Origin: Betaproteobacteria bacterium
GTDB taxonomy: Bacteria > Pseudomonadota > Gammaproteobacteria > Burkholderiales > SG8-41
Length of the DNA stretch: 44,868 bases
Assembly: GCA_016192825.1 (NCBI GenBank)
Contig: JACPTK010000042.1
Location: forward strand, 1 to 44,868
Direction: 5' to 3'
Each line of letters opens with the position of its first letter. Positions within the stretch are counted from its first letter, which is position 1. Positions 31,739 to 40,337 of this stretch are shown here, piece by piece. Under the pieces are notes generated by a model. That model saw only the letters and a program-made list of their open reading frames with translations. It was not told the DNA's origin and ran no database searches. The position numbers and the translations under genes are program-made.

Positions 31739-32598
31739 CAGGTGTTCAGAATGCGCAGCGCCAGCGCCTTTCCAACCGCCTGCGTGCGGTTCACCACATC
31801 CAGCTTGCGCAGTATCTTCTGCACGTGATTCTTCACCGTCAGCGGGCTGATCTTCAGGATCATGCCGATCTCGATGTTGCTCTTGCCCCGGTAGATCCAG
31901 TCGAGGATCTCCCGCTCCCGCGAGGTGAGAAGGCCCGTTGCCGCGGGCTTCATGCCGGCGCCCTTCGCCTGCCAGTTGACCTGGGTTCGCACCCAGGCCG
32001 AGTGCAGGAACGGCACCAACAGCTCGACCCAATACGCCTGTCTCGGGCCGATCGCGTCCGGCCGGCAGGCGAAGGTGAAGAAACTCGTCAATTGCCCGCC
32101 GGCGTTGTGGGTCCCATGCGCGGCGAGCTTGTCGGCGCCCAGGCGGCCCAACTCGCGCGCAAGGGCGCTGACGGCAAACTGGCCCCCGTTTTCCGCCTCG
32201 CAAATCACCGCCTGGCAGTGATTCTCCTCCCAGGTCTTGATGAGGTGCGGGACCAGCGACACGTCCAGGCGGAACAGTTCGTTGAAGTGCGTGGCTTCCA
32301 CGGGAACTGTCGTAAAGCTGTCGACATGGAATAATGCCGGCCCGCCATTGCGCAAGGCGCAGATCAGCAGCTCGTGCCGGATCAGGCTCTGCAGCGCGCC
32401 CTGCGTCCAGCTGAAGAATTGGTGGCGCGCACGCACCCTGATCGCGGCGTCCAGGTTGAGCATGAGCGCTTCCAGCTCAAGGGGATCGAAGCCGGCGGGA
32501 ATGCCGGCGGCCACGCATTCGGCCCGCACCGGGTCCCGGTGCTCACGCGGACCGGGCTGGCGTTGTTCGGTTATGTGTTGCTCGTCGTTTACTCGCAT
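31738..32598 (-). CDS. epsA: LuxR-type transcriptional regulator EpsA
   Basis: About 286 residues, matching the EpsA regulator family of exosortase-B loci. An N-terminal sensory region of unknown ligand (FDPLELEALMLNLDAAIRVRARHQFFSWTQGALQSLIRHELLIC) precedes a C-terminal LuxR-type helix-turn-helix: LTSREREILDWIYRGKSNIEIGMILKISPLTVKNHVQKILRKLDVVNRTQA, about 55 residues near the end. There is no receiver domain. It likely regulates EPS genes, including the divergent epsB. The frame is open to a TTG at 32628; ATG at 32598 is preferred, although no clear ribosome binding site precedes it. The stop codon sits within a hairpin. Confidence 0.85.
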   Translation of the reverse strand: MRVNDEQHITEQRQPGPREHRDPVRAECVAAGIPAGFDPLELEALMLNLDAAIRVRARHQFFSWTQGALQSLIRHELLICALRNGGPALFHVDSFTTVPVEATHFNELFRLDVSLVPHLIKTWEENHCQAVICEAENGGQFAVSALARELGRLGADKLAAHGTHNAGGQLTSFFTFACRPDAIGPRQAYWVELLVPFLHSAWVRTQVNWQAKGAGMKPAATGLLTSREREILDWIYRGKSNIEIGMILKISPLTVKNHVQKILRKLDVVNRTQAVGKALALRILNT

Positions 32599-33078
32599 GG
32601 GGTGACTTGTCGCGGGGAGCCCGGTCAACGAAGCCGCATGGCGCGCCGGATGGCGGTGCAGCGCCGCGGCGCCGGATCACCGGGACGTGCGGAAAAGACA
32701 AAATTCGGCGCGATTCCACGTGCACAGGAAACCGGCAGGATCAAAGTTCCGGCCCGATCATAGTGCGCCGGAATCACGCCCGCTATCGCGATAACTGGAT
32801 TTTCCTGTAGCAATCCCGCGATTGGAGGTGGCGGCTCAACTACAAAGACGCTTCGGCCGGGATCGAGGATTCCGGGCGTAGTCCGATGGGGCTACCAGTG
32901 GACACGTCACCGGCGACCATCGCCCGCCGTACTTTCCTGCCTGCACGTGGACGATGCAGCGCAAACAAGCAGACGATGCGCCCCCGATCGCCATGACAAG
33001 TAGTCCGCCAGCAACCTTGACATAGACAGCCTGGCCGCAACCCGGCGCCCCACCAACTTCGATCCTGCCATTCCGACT
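32599..33078. other. Divergent epsA-epsB intergenic region
   Basis: About 480 bases with no convincing gene. It should hold the promoters of epsA (leftward) and epsB (rightward). A perfect TTGACA hexamer at 33017-33022 faces epsB but lacks a -10 box at 16-18 bases. No clear LuxR-type palindrome was found by eye. An 80- to 90-codon leftward frame near 32.8-33.1 kb has no recognisable features. Confidence 0.4.
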
Positions 33079-34473
33079 TTGCTCGCCGCACACGATACCC
33101 AGCCTCGCCTGTTGCACCGCCAGCCCGCGCTCGCGGCGCTGCTGCGGGTATCGCTCGACTCCTTTGTGGCGATCGGCATGCTGCTCGCCTCAATCCTGGC
33201 ATTCGACGAGCCGTTCGAAGGGTCCTACCTGATCCTCGCGCTCCTCGTGTTTTCGCTGACCTTTCCCGGCAGCACGCCGAAAGGCACCAGCATCCGGGGC
33301 CTGGCCGGCGACGTCCTGGCGAACTGGTGTGTGATCGTCGCACTGCTCCTGATTCTCGGCTGGGCCACCCGGACACTCGGCCACTTCGACCAGCGCGTCG
33401 TTCTTGCCTGGATGCTCGCCACGCCCGTCGCACTGTTCACCGCGCATCTCGTGATGCCTGTCGTCCTGCGGCGATTGCTGGCGGCGGAGGGCATGGAAAG
33501 AATCGCGGTGATTGCGGGCGGCGGAGACCTCGGTTGCAGGCTCGCCGAGCGCATCCGGGCCACGCCCTTTCTCGGCATCCGTTTCGCCGGCTACTTCGAC
33601 GATCGCGGCCACGACAGGGTGCGGAGCGTCGGGCCGGGCGAGTCTCTCGGCCGCCTCGAGGAGCTCGCGGGATACGCGAAAACACATCGCGTGGACCTGA
33701 TCTATATCACGCTCCCGATGGCGTCGCAGCCGCGCATCCTCAGGCTGCTCGACGAATTGCGCGACACGACGGCGTCGATCTACTTCACGCCGGATATCTT
33801 CCTGTTCGACCTGATCCAGGCGCGCATGGACGCGATCGGCGGCATACCGGTGGTCGCGATATGCGAAACGCCCTTCTACGGCGTCAACAGCCTGATAAAA
33901 CGGGCGAGCGATCTCGTCCTCGCATCGGTGATCCTGGCAACGATCTCGCCGCTGATGCTCGCCATCGCGATCGGCATCAAGCTGACGTCCCCGGGTCCGG
34001 TGCTGTTCAAGCAGCGCCGCTACGGCCTCGATGGCAGGGAAATCATCGTCTACAAGTTCCGCTCGATGGCCGTCCTGGAGGACGGAAACGTGATCAAGCA
34101 GGCCACGCGCAACGACCCGCGCGTGACGCCGTTCGGGGCATTTCTGCGGCGCTATTCGCTCGATGAGCTGCCTCAGTTCATCAACGTGTTGCAGGGGCGC
34201 ATGAGCGTGGTCGGGCCCCGTCCTCACGCCGTCGCCCACAACGAGCTCTACCGCAAGCTGATCAAGGGTTACATGATCCGGCACAAGGTCAAGCCGGGCA
34301 TCACGGGCTGGGCGCAGGTGAACGGCCTGCGCGGTGAAACCGACGACCTCGACAAGATGAAGGCGCGCATCGAACACGACCTCGAGTATCTGCGCAACTG
34401 GTCGCTCCGGCTCGACCTGCAAATCGTGTTGAAAACCGTCTTCGTCGTGCTGAGGAGCCAGAACGCCTACTGA
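33079..34473 (+). CDS. epsB: Undecaprenyl-phosphate glucose phosphotransferase-like EpsB
   Basis: Starts EPS repeat synthesis by moving a sugar-1-phosphate from a UDP-sugar to undecaprenyl phosphate in the inner membrane. The 464-residue protein has four or five N-terminal hydrophobic segments (to about residue 130), a central nucleotide-binding-like domain (RIAVIAGGGDLGCRLAERIRATPFLGIRFAGYFDDR), and the C-terminal bacterial sugar transferase domain from about residue 275: KRASDLVLASVILATISPLMLAIAIGIKLTSPGPVLFKQRRYG, VYKFRSM, the SLDELPQFINVLQGRMSVVGPRP core, and KPGITGWAQVNGLRGET. The start is TTG at 33079 with no good ribosome binding site; the length fits the family. The sugar may be glucose or another hexose. 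manC follows 22 bases downstream. Confidence 0.9.
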   Translation: MLAAHDTQPRLLHRQPALAALLRVSLDSFVAIGMLLASILAFDEPFEGSYLILALLVFSLTFPGSTPKGTSIRGLAGDVLANWCVIVALLLILGWATRTLGHFDQRVVLAWMLATPVALFTAHLVMPVVLRRLLAAEGMERIAVIAGGGDLGCRLAERIRATPFLGIRFAGYFDDRGHDRVRSVGPGESLGRLEELAGYAKTHRVDLIYITLPMASQPRILRLLDELRDTTASIYFTPDIFLFDLIQARMDAIGGIPVVAICETPFYGVNSLIKRASDLVLASVILATISPLMLAIAIGIKLTSPGPVLFKQRRYGLDGREIIVYKFRSMAVLEDGNVIKQATRNDPRVTPFGAFLRRYSLDELPQFINVLQGRMSVVGPRPHAVAHNELYRKLIKGYMIRHKVKPGITGWAQVNGLRGETDDLDKMKARIEHDLEYLRNWSLRLDLQIVLKTVFVVLRSQNAY

Positions 34474-34495
34474 GCCAGCCGCCCGAGGATCTGGA

Positions 34496-35920
34496 ATGAG
34501 CATGCACATTTATCCGGTGATACTTTCGGGGGGCTCGGGGACACGCTTGTGGCCGATGTCGCGCGAGTCCTGTCCGAAGCAGTTCCTGCCGTTGCTCAAC
34601 GGACGCAGCCCGTTCCAGGCCACGCTGGGACGGCTGAACGGCTTCAAGGGGCTGCAGCCCCCGTTGATCGTGACCAACCAGGAACACCGCTTTCTCGCTC
34701 TCGATCAGATCAAGGCAACGGGCATCACGCCGCTCGGGGTCTATCTTGAGCCCTTCGGCCGCAATACTTCGCCGGCAGCGGCCGTCGCCGCGATCAGCCT
34801 GCTGAGCGACGATCCCGACGCGATCATGCTCGTGCTGCCCGCCGACCACGACATTCCGGACGAGCAGGCCTTCCGCCAGGCCGTGTCCGCCGGCACGGCC
34901 GCGGCGCAGGCGCAACGGCTGGTGGTCTTCGGCGTGGAAGCACGCTGGCCGGAGACCGGCTACGGCTATATCGAGCGCGGCGAGCCGCTCGGCCAACTTG
35001 AAGGCTGTTACCAGGTCGCGCGTTTCGTCGAAAAGCCCGAGTTCGAGCTCGCGCGCCGCTTTGTCGAGTCGGGCCGGCATTACTGGAACAGCGGTATTTT
35101 CCTGTTCAGCGCCGCGCGTTTCATCGGCGAGCTGAGGCGCTTTCAGCCCGAGGTGGAGGCGGTGTGTCAGGACGTGGCCGGCAACCTGATCGAAGACCAC
35201 GGCTGCTGCCGCATCGATGCCGCTCACTTTGCGCGCTGCCGCTCCATTTCCATCGACTACGCGGTGCTCGAGCATACGGAGGCCGCGGCGGTGGTTCCCG
35301 GCGCATTCCGCTGGTCCGATATCGGGTCCTGGAACGCACTCTGGGAGGCCGCGGACAAGGACGCGCAAGGCAACGTGACGCAGGGCGACGTGCACGTGGA
35401 CGGCGTCTCGGGGAGCTGCATCTACGCCACTCAGCGCATGGTGGTCGCCATCGGTCTGGAAAACCTGGTGATCGCCGAGACGCCGGACGCGCTGTTGGTG
35501 GCGGGCCGCAACGAAGCCCAACGCGTGAGGGAAGCCGTCGAGCGGCTGCGGTCCGAAGGACGCACGCAGTGCCGCGCGCACCGCACCGTATACCGCCCAT
35601 GGGGCTGCTACGAGGACGTCGACTCGGGCGACCGCTTCCGCGTCAAGCGGATCACCGTCAATCCGGGAGCGAAGCTTTCCCTGCAGCTGCATCACCATCG
35701 GGCCGAGCACTGGGTGGTGGTGAGCGGCACGGCGCGCATCACGCACGGCGAGGAAGTCACGCTGCTCACGGAAAACCAGTCCACCCATATCCCCCTCGGC
35801 GTGCGCCATCGGCTCGAGAACCCCGGGAAAATCCCGCTGCAGATCATCGAAATCCAGTCCGGAGCGTATCTCGCCGAGGACGACATCGTGCGTATCGAGG
35901 ACGCATATCACCGTGCCTGA
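34496..35920 (+). CDS. manC: Mannose-1-phosphate guanylyltransferase / mannose-6-phosphate isomerase
   Basis: A bifunctional enzyme making GDP-mannose: the isomerase forms mannose-6-phosphate and the transferase joins mannose-1-phosphate to GTP. The 474-residue protein has the N-terminal nucleotidyltransferase domain (VILSGGSGTRLWPMSRESCPKQFLPL at residues 6-31, LVLPADHDI, FVEKPEFELA, YWNSGIFLFSA). The C-terminal cupin-type isomerase domain has RPWGCYEDVDSGDRFRVKRITVNPGAKLSLQLHHHRAEHWVVVSG, with the metal-binding QLHHHRAEHW. GAGGA seven bases before the ATG fixes the start. Its product would be the substrate for the AlgD-like dehydrogenase at 6.8-8.2 kb and could be used directly by mannosyltransferases. 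It follows epsB closely, likely in one operon. Confidence 0.92.
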   Translation: MSMHIYPVILSGGSGTRLWPMSRESCPKQFLPLLNGRSPFQATLGRLNGFKGLQPPLIVTNQEHRFLALDQIKATGITPLGVYLEPFGRNTSPAAAVAAISLLSDDPDAIMLVLPADHDIPDEQAFRQAVSAGTAAAQAQRLVVFGVEARWPETGYGYIERGEPLGQLEGCYQVARFVEKPEFELARRFVESGRHYWNSGIFLFSAARFIGELRRFQPEVEAVCQDVAGNLIEDHGCCRIDAAHFARCRSISIDYAVLEHTEAAAVVPGAFRWSDIGSWNALWEAADKDAQGNVTQGDVHVDGVSGSCIYATQRMVVAIGLENLVIAETPDALLVAGRNEAQRVREAVERLRSEGRTQCRAHRTVYRPWGCYEDVDSGDRFRVKRITVNPGAKLSLQLHHHRAEHWVVVSGTARITHGEEVTLLTENQSTHIPLGVRHRLENPGKIPLQIIEIQSGAYLAEDDIVRIEDAYHRA

Positions 35921-36020
35921 AAGACACGCGATCGTGAAGATTCGATCCGGACGCGGCCCCGCGCTGCGGTGCCTGTGCCTCGTGGATGTCTACGCCGCGA
36001 CCGGCACGGGCGCCTTGATA

Positions 36021-36044
36021 CTTTCGTTCCATGTGGCACGAAAG
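36021..36044 (+). promoter_or_regulatory. Hairpin enclosing the lytic transglycosylase start codon
   Basis: CTTTCGT (36021-36027) pairs with ACGAAAG (36038-36044), and within it CC/GG can also pair, leaving the AUG in the apex. No Shine-Dalgarno sequence precedes the start, and an in-frame TGA at 36016-36018 rules out an upstream start. This could expose or hide the start codon. Confidence 0.5.
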
Positions 36045-36762
36045 ACCGCCGATTCGTAGCGCCGCGCTTGCCGCGGCGCTCATCTTGTGCCTGCCGGCGC
36101 CGGCGCGAGCGGCCGATATCTGCCTCACGCCTGCCGTGGAAGACGCGCCAGCCGTCGCGCCGGCGCCCGAAGACCACGGGTATCGCGTGAGCGCCGACGC
36201 CCGCTACCGCCTCGCCGGCAGCGCACAATACCGCTTGTCCGACGACGCGCAATATCGCCTGGCCGATGACGTTCGGAATCGCCCGTCCGATGATGTGCGG
36301 CAGCACCCGCCTTTGCCCGGCAACCGGCTCGCCCCGCCCTTTCCGGAACATGCCGGGCGCTACCGGTCCCTGATCGCCGCAACGGCGCGGGCCGCCGGCC
36401 TCGAGCCCGGCCTGCTGCACGCCGTCATCACGGTCGAATCGGGCTATGACCCCCGGGCACGCTCGCTGAAGGGCGCGCTGGGCCTGATGCAACTGATGCC
36501 GTCAACCGCGGCCCGCTACGCGGTGGACGATCCGCACGACCCCGGGCAGAATCTGCGCGCGGGCGCGCGGCACCTGCGCGATCTGCTGGCCGAATTCAAT
36601 AACGACCTCAACCTGGCGCTCGCCGCGTACAACGCGGGCGCGGCGGCGGTGCGCAGACATTGCAATCGCGTTCCGCCCTACCCCGAGACCCGCGCTTACG
36701 TTCGGCGCGTACTCTATCGCTACCATGATCGCCCGTCGCCGCCGGGAAGCGCGCTGCCATGA
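36031..36762 (+). CDS. Lytic transglycosylase SLT domain protein with N-terminal repeats
   Basis: A 243-residue exported peptidoglycan lyase. A signal peptide (residues 1-27, ending PARA) is followed by a stretch of five degenerate 8-residue repeats (about 50-89: YRVSADAR, YRLAGSAQ, YRLSDDAQ, YRLADDVR and NRPSDDVR). The C-terminal SLT domain (about 110-230) has the catalytic Glu near 136 in LLHAVITVESGYDPRA, then SLKGALGLMQLMPSTAARY, DPGQNLRAGARHLRDLL and LALAAYNAGAAAV. Such enzymes open the cell wall for export machines, so a role in EPS passage through peptidoglycan is plausible. It is between manC and glmS in the same direction. The start codon is inside a hairpin and has no ribosome binding site. 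Confidence 0.85.
   Translation: MWHERPPIRSAALAAALILCLPAPARAADICLTPAVEDAPAVAPAPEDHGYRVSADARYRLAGSAQYRLSDDAQYRLADDVRNRPSDDVRQHPPLPGNRLAPPFPEHAGRYRSLIAATARAAGLEPGLLHAVITVESGYDPRARSLKGALGLMQLMPSTAARYAVDDPHDPGQNLRAGARHLRDLLAEFNNDLNLALAAYNAGAAAVRRHCNRVPPYPETRAYVRRVLYRYHDRPSPPGSALP
36178..36297 (+). repeat. Five 24-bp tandem repeats inside the transglycosylase gene
   Basis: Five in-frame 24-bp units encode eight residues each, of the form xYRL(A/S)xDA. The units are diverged at the DNA level but keep the reading frame. They lie in the linker between the signal peptide and the SLT domain. Confidence 0.75.
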
Positions 36763-36831
36763 TCCCGACCACCAGGGCGACCAAAACGGGCTTTCCGGCG
36801 ACCGGGCAGACGAGAGCGGAAAGGTCAACCC

Positions 36832-38658
36832 ATGTGCGGAATCGTCGGGGCCGTCGCCCAGCATAACGTTGTTCCCATCCTGCTCGAAGGCCTTAAGCGG
36901 CTCGAATACCGGGGCTACGATTCCGCCGGCATCGCCGTGGTGAACGGAAAGCTGGAGCGGCTGCGCAGCACCGGCCGCGTGAGCGAGCTCGCGCAGCTCG
37001 CCGGCGGGCGCCGGCTTTCGGGCAGCATTGGCATCGCACACACGCGCTGGGCGACACATGGCGCGCCGTCGGAGAAAAACGCCCATCCTCACATCTCGGG
37101 CGGCGTATCGGTGGTACACAATGGCATCATCGAGAACCACGACGAGATGCGCCGAAAGCTGCGCGTCAAAGGCTACGCGTTCGTCTCCGACACCGACACC
37201 GAGGTGATTGCGCACCTCGTTCATTCGCATCTGGCGGCCGGCGGCAGCCTGTTCGAGGCGGTCCGCCGCAGCGTCGCCGAACTGGCGGGCGCTTTCGCGA
37301 TCGCGGTCGTCAACGAAATCGACCCGGCGCGCCTGGTCGTGGCGCGCATGGGGGCGCCGCTGCTGCTGGGCCTGGGCGAGTCCGGGAACTTTGCCGCCTC
37401 CGACGCTTCCGCTCTGGTGCAGGTGACGCAGCGGATGATCTACCTCGAGGAGGGCGACTGCGCCGAAGTGGGCGTCGAGTCCGTGCGCATCCTCGATGCC
37501 AAAGGCCGCGCCGTCGAGCGCCCGGTGCAGCTGAGCCAGTTGAGTCCGACGGCCGTCGAGCTCGGGCCCCACAGCCACTACATGCAGAAGGAGATCTTCG
37601 AGCAGCCGATGGCGGTTGCGAACACGCTCGAGAGGGTGACCAACGCCCGCGCGGTCCCGCCGGAGCTGTTCGGCGCGGAAGCCGGGCGCATATTCGGGGA
37701 TACCGAGGCGGTGCTGATCCTCGCCTGCGGCACGAGTTACCACGCAGGCATGGTCGCCCGTTACTGGCTCGAAGGTCTCGCCGGCGTCGCATGCAACGTC
37801 GAGATCGCAAGCGAGTACCGTTACCGTGAATCAGTACCCAATCCCAAAGCGCTCGTCGTCGCCATTTCCCAGTCCGGCGAGACCGCGGACACGATAGCCG
37901 CTCTACACCATGCCAGATCGCTGGGCCACCGCCATTGCCTGTCGATCTGCAACGTGCCCGAGTCTGCGCTGGTGCGGATCTCCGACCTGAAGTTCCTGAC
38001 GCGCGCCGGTCCCGAGATCGGGGTCGCTTCGACCAAGGCCTTCACTACCCAGCTGGCGGCCCTGGTGTTGCTCGCCATGGCGCTTGCCAAGCTGCGCGGG
38101 CGGCTTTCGCCCGGGCGGGAATCGGAATTGCTGCAGACACTCCGATGCCTGCCCTCCATGCTCACAAACGTGTTTCAGGTCGAACCCGTGATCAGGACGT
38201 GGGCGGCGAAATTTGCGCGGCATCATCACGCCCTGTTTCTGGGCCGCGGCATCCATTACCCGATCGCGATGGAGGGGGCATTGAAGCTCAAGGAGATCTC
38301 CTACATCCACGCCGAGGCCTATGCCGCCGGCGAGCTCAAGCATGGGCCGCTCGCGCTGGTCGACCAGTCCATGCCGGTCGTCGCGATCGCGCCGCGGGAC
38401 GCCTTGCTGGAAAAACTCAAGTCCAATCTGCAGGAAGTCCGGGCACGCGGCGGCGAGCTGCACGTGATGGCGGATGAGGACACCCAGCTCACCGGGGGCG
38501 ACGGCTTGCATATGATCCGCATACCCAACCATGCCGGGATCCTGTCGCCGATCCTGCACACGATCCCGCTGCAGCTCCTTGCGTACCACGCGGCGGTCGA
38601 GCGGGGCACCGACATTGACAAGCCTCGCAACCTGGCAAAGTCGGTCACCGTCGAATGA
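36832..38658 (+). CDS. glmS: Glutamine-fructose-6-phosphate aminotransferase (isomerizing)
   Basis: Makes glucosamine-6-phosphate from fructose-6-phosphate and glutamine, the first step to UDP-GlcNAc. The 608-residue enzyme has the expected length and both domains. The N-terminal glutaminase begins [37 protein letters not shown], with Cys2 as nucleophile after Met removal, and HTRWATHG near residue 70. Two SIS domains bind the sugar phosphate: [21 protein letters not shown] with SQSGETADT near 350, and [42 protein letters not shown] later. The C-terminus ends [13 protein letters not shown], with the conserved KSVTVE. GGAAAGG precedes the ATG. It would feed the WbpP-like epimerase as well as cell-wall synthesis. 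No glmS ribozyme is expected or seen upstream. Confidence 0.95.
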   Translation: MCGIVGAVAQHNVVPILLEGLKRLEYRGYDSAGIAVVNGKLERLRSTGRVSELAQLAGGRRLSGSIGIAHTRWATHGAPSEKNAHPHISGGVSVVHNGIIENHDEMRRKLRVKGYAFVSDTDTEVIAHLVHSHLAAGGSLFEAVRRSVAELAGAFAIAVVNEIDPARLVVARMGAPLLLGLGESGNFAASDASALVQVTQRMIYLEEGDCAEVGVESVRILDAKGRAVERPVQLSQLSPTAVELGPHSHYMQKEIFEQPMAVANTLERVTNARAVPPELFGAEAGRIFGDTEAVLILACGTSYHAGMVARYWLEGLAGVACNVEIASEYRYRESVPNPKALVVAISQSGETADTIAALHHARSLGHRHCLSICNVPESALVRISDLKFLTRAGPEIGVASTKAFTTQLAALVLLAMALAKLRGRLSPGRESELLQTLRCLPSMLTNVFQVEPVIRTWAAKFARHHHALFLGRGIHYPIAMEGALKLKEISYIHAEAYAAGELKHGPLALVDQSMPVVAIAPRDALLEKLKSNLQEVRARGGELHVMADEDTQLTGGDGLHMIRIPNHAGILSPILHTIPLQLLAYHAAVERGTDIDKPRNLAKSVTVE

Positions 38659-38695
38659 GCCGTTCACAAGGGCCGCGCCCCCGATGCTCGATCGG

Positions 38696-38914
38696 TCAGT
38701 CCGAGCGAGCACCGCCGGCCCGCAAATCGAGCTCAAACATCTCCTGCAGGTATTCCTGCAGTGCAGGCATGTCGCGCTGGTGACTCAGCACGGTATGCTC
38801 GCTGGAAAGCGCCTCTTCCTCGTCGTTGAACGCGAATTCCAAGATTTCATTCGCACTGTCGTCATGCGGCAGGCCACGTGTTTTGGTGCGACGAGTGTCG
38901 GTCTTGGTCCTCAT
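38696..38914 (-). CDS. Small acidic protein of unknown function
   Basis: 72 residues with a basic first 15 residues (MRTKTDTRRTKTRG) and an acidic body (ANEILEFAFNDEEEALSSEH and LQEYLQEMFELDL). It has no recognised family, signal peptide or membrane segment. The start is strongly supported: the coding strand has AAGGAGGTGG just before CAT ATG (ribosome binding site at about 38918-38927). It overlaps the 3' end of phoR by 53 bases, so it may be coupled to the sensor kinase gene. No function can be assigned. Confidence 0.65.
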   Translation of the reverse strand: MRTKTDTRRTKTRGLPHDDSANEILEFAFNDEEEALSSEHTVLSHQRDMPALQEYLQEMFELDLRAGGARSD

Positions 38915-40328
38915 ATGCCACCTCCTTCGTTGGCTGCTGCACGATCGATGGCCACGCCTGGATCGGTATCTTCGCCGCTATCACGCGGTGCGCGGGAAAC
39001 CGTGCTGTGAAGCGGCTGCCCTTGCCCGGTTCGCTCTCGATCTCGAGCGCCGCCTGGTGCCTGAGCAGGGCGTGTTTCACGATTGCGAGTCCGAGCCCGG
39101 TGCCGCCGGAGTGACGCGAGTGGCCGCGATCCACCCGGTAGAAGCGTTCGGTAAGCCGCGGGATGTGTCTCTTTTCGATGCCGATGCCGGTATCTTCGAC
39201 GGTGAATTCCGCGCCCGCAAGCGAGGCGCGCCAGGTGAGGCGCACGATCCCGCCGGGTGCCGTATAGCGGACGGCATTGCTGGCGAGGTTGCCGAAGACG
39301 CTGGCGATCTCGTTCTCCGCCCCGAGCAAATTGAAACCGTCTCCCGCTTCCAGGACGATGCGGTGGCGCGCCCCGGAAAGCGCTTCCGCCTCGGACTGGA
39401 TCCGGATGAGCAGTTTGCCGACGTTCACGCGCTCATCGCCGGACGGCTCGGGCGCCGACTCGAGCGTGGAGAGCTGCAGCAGATCCGCGATGATGCGTTG
39501 CATGCGTTTGCACTGCTCTTCCATCAGGTCCAGGTAGTCGCGTGACACCTGGTGATCGAGCTTGAGTCCCCGCACGGTCTCGAGGAAGCCGACCAGCACC
39601 GTGAGCGGCGTGCGCAGTTCGTGCGAAACATTGGCGATGCACTCGCGGCGCGCGGATTCAATCCGCGCCGACCGGGTGACAATGCGTGTCAGGAGCAGCC
39701 ATCCGGAAGCGACATAAGGCACGAACTGCACCGAAAGTATCGGCCCTTCGCCCTCCTTGGCCTGCATCCGCAGAGACTTCGAGAAACTACCGGCCGCCAT
39801 GTAGGCGACGAAAGACGGGTGGCGGATAAGAACGGAAATCGGCCGGCCGATATCCTGCCGGGCATCGATTCCAAAGTGTGCCGCCGCCGCATCGTTGCAC
39901 CAGACGATGCAATGGTCGCGATCGAGTATGGCAATACCATAGTACGACGACAGCCCCTCAGGTAGTGGCCGCGGAAGCGAACGGATCGGGTCTCGCCGCT
40001 GAGCCGCTACCCCGCGCTGCGGACGGGGCGACGGATCAACCGCCGGTATGCGCTGAACGTCCATTTCCAGGGCCGGCGGACCAGGGGACGGCCGGCTCCG
40101 CTGGTACGGGTGGCCCCGATACGAGGCCATGCAGGCAAGCAGGCAAAGCAGTCCAGCCGCCAGCAACTCCCCCGCGCTTGAGAGAAATCCGACCGCAAGT
40201 GCGGACAGGGCGAGCACGGTGACGGGCAACAGCGTTGTGATCAGAGGGTCGTTCATGCCCTCAAACGGCAAAACGAAGCCGTAAATCCTCGCCCCAGATC
40301 GCGCCGAGCCCGAGCGGTGCCGGTTCAT
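38862..40328 (-). CDS. phoR: PhoR-like sensor histidine kinase
   Basis: A 488-residue membrane kinase for the adjacent PhoB-type regulator. Two N-terminal hydrophobic segments (about residues 28-68) are followed by a basic/proline-rich linker, a PAS domain (YGIAILDRDHCIVWCNDAAAAHFGID), and the kinase core. The phosphoacceptor His236 lies in IANVSHELRTPLTVLVGFLETV. The ATPase region has the N box ENEIASVFGNLASNAVRYT, the G1 motif VEDTGIGIEKRHIPRLTERFYRVD, and the G2 motif GGTGLGLAIVKH. It is ten bases downstream of phoB with GAGG before the ATG. The last about 25 residues after FTARFPAH are unusual and overlap the 72-aa gene. Phosphate signalling is the usual role; the input here is not shown. 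Confidence 0.9.
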   Translation of the reverse strand: MNRHRSGSARSGARIYGFVLPFEGMNDPLITTLLPVTVLALSALAVGFLSSAGELLAAGLLCLLACMASYRGHPYQRSRPSPGPPALEMDVQRIPAVDPSPRPQRGVAAQRRDPIRSLPRPLPEGLSSYYGIAILDRDHCIVWCNDAAAAHFGIDARQDIGRPISVLIRHPSFVAYMAAGSFSKSLRMQAKEGEGPILSVQFVPYVASGWLLLTRIVTRSARIESARRECIANVSHELRTPLTVLVGFLETVRGLKLDHQVSRDYLDLMEEQCKRMQRIIADLLQLSTLESAPEPSGDERVNVGKLLIRIQSEAEALSGARHRIVLEAGDGFNLLGAENEIASVFGNLASNAVRYTAPGGIVRLTWRASLAGAEFTVEDTGIGIEKRHIPRLTERFYRVDRGHSRHSGGTGLGLAIVKHALLRHQAALEIESEPGKGSRFTARFPAHRVIAAKIPIQAWPSIVQQPTKEVAYEDQDRHSSHQNTWPAA

Positions 40329-40337
40329 TCGCAGACC

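Noticed and set aside
33017-33022. Perfect TTGACA upstream of epsB
   Set aside because: No acceptable -10 box at 16-18 bases; not called as a promoter.
32836-33117. 93-codon leftward frame in the epsA-epsB gap
   Set aside because: No family or ribosome binding site and it overlaps the epsB start.
36178-36297. Tandem repeats considered as a CRISPR array
   Set aside because: The units are contiguous, diverged and in frame within a coding gene, with no spacers; the 18-bp repeats at 42777-42902 fail for the same reason.
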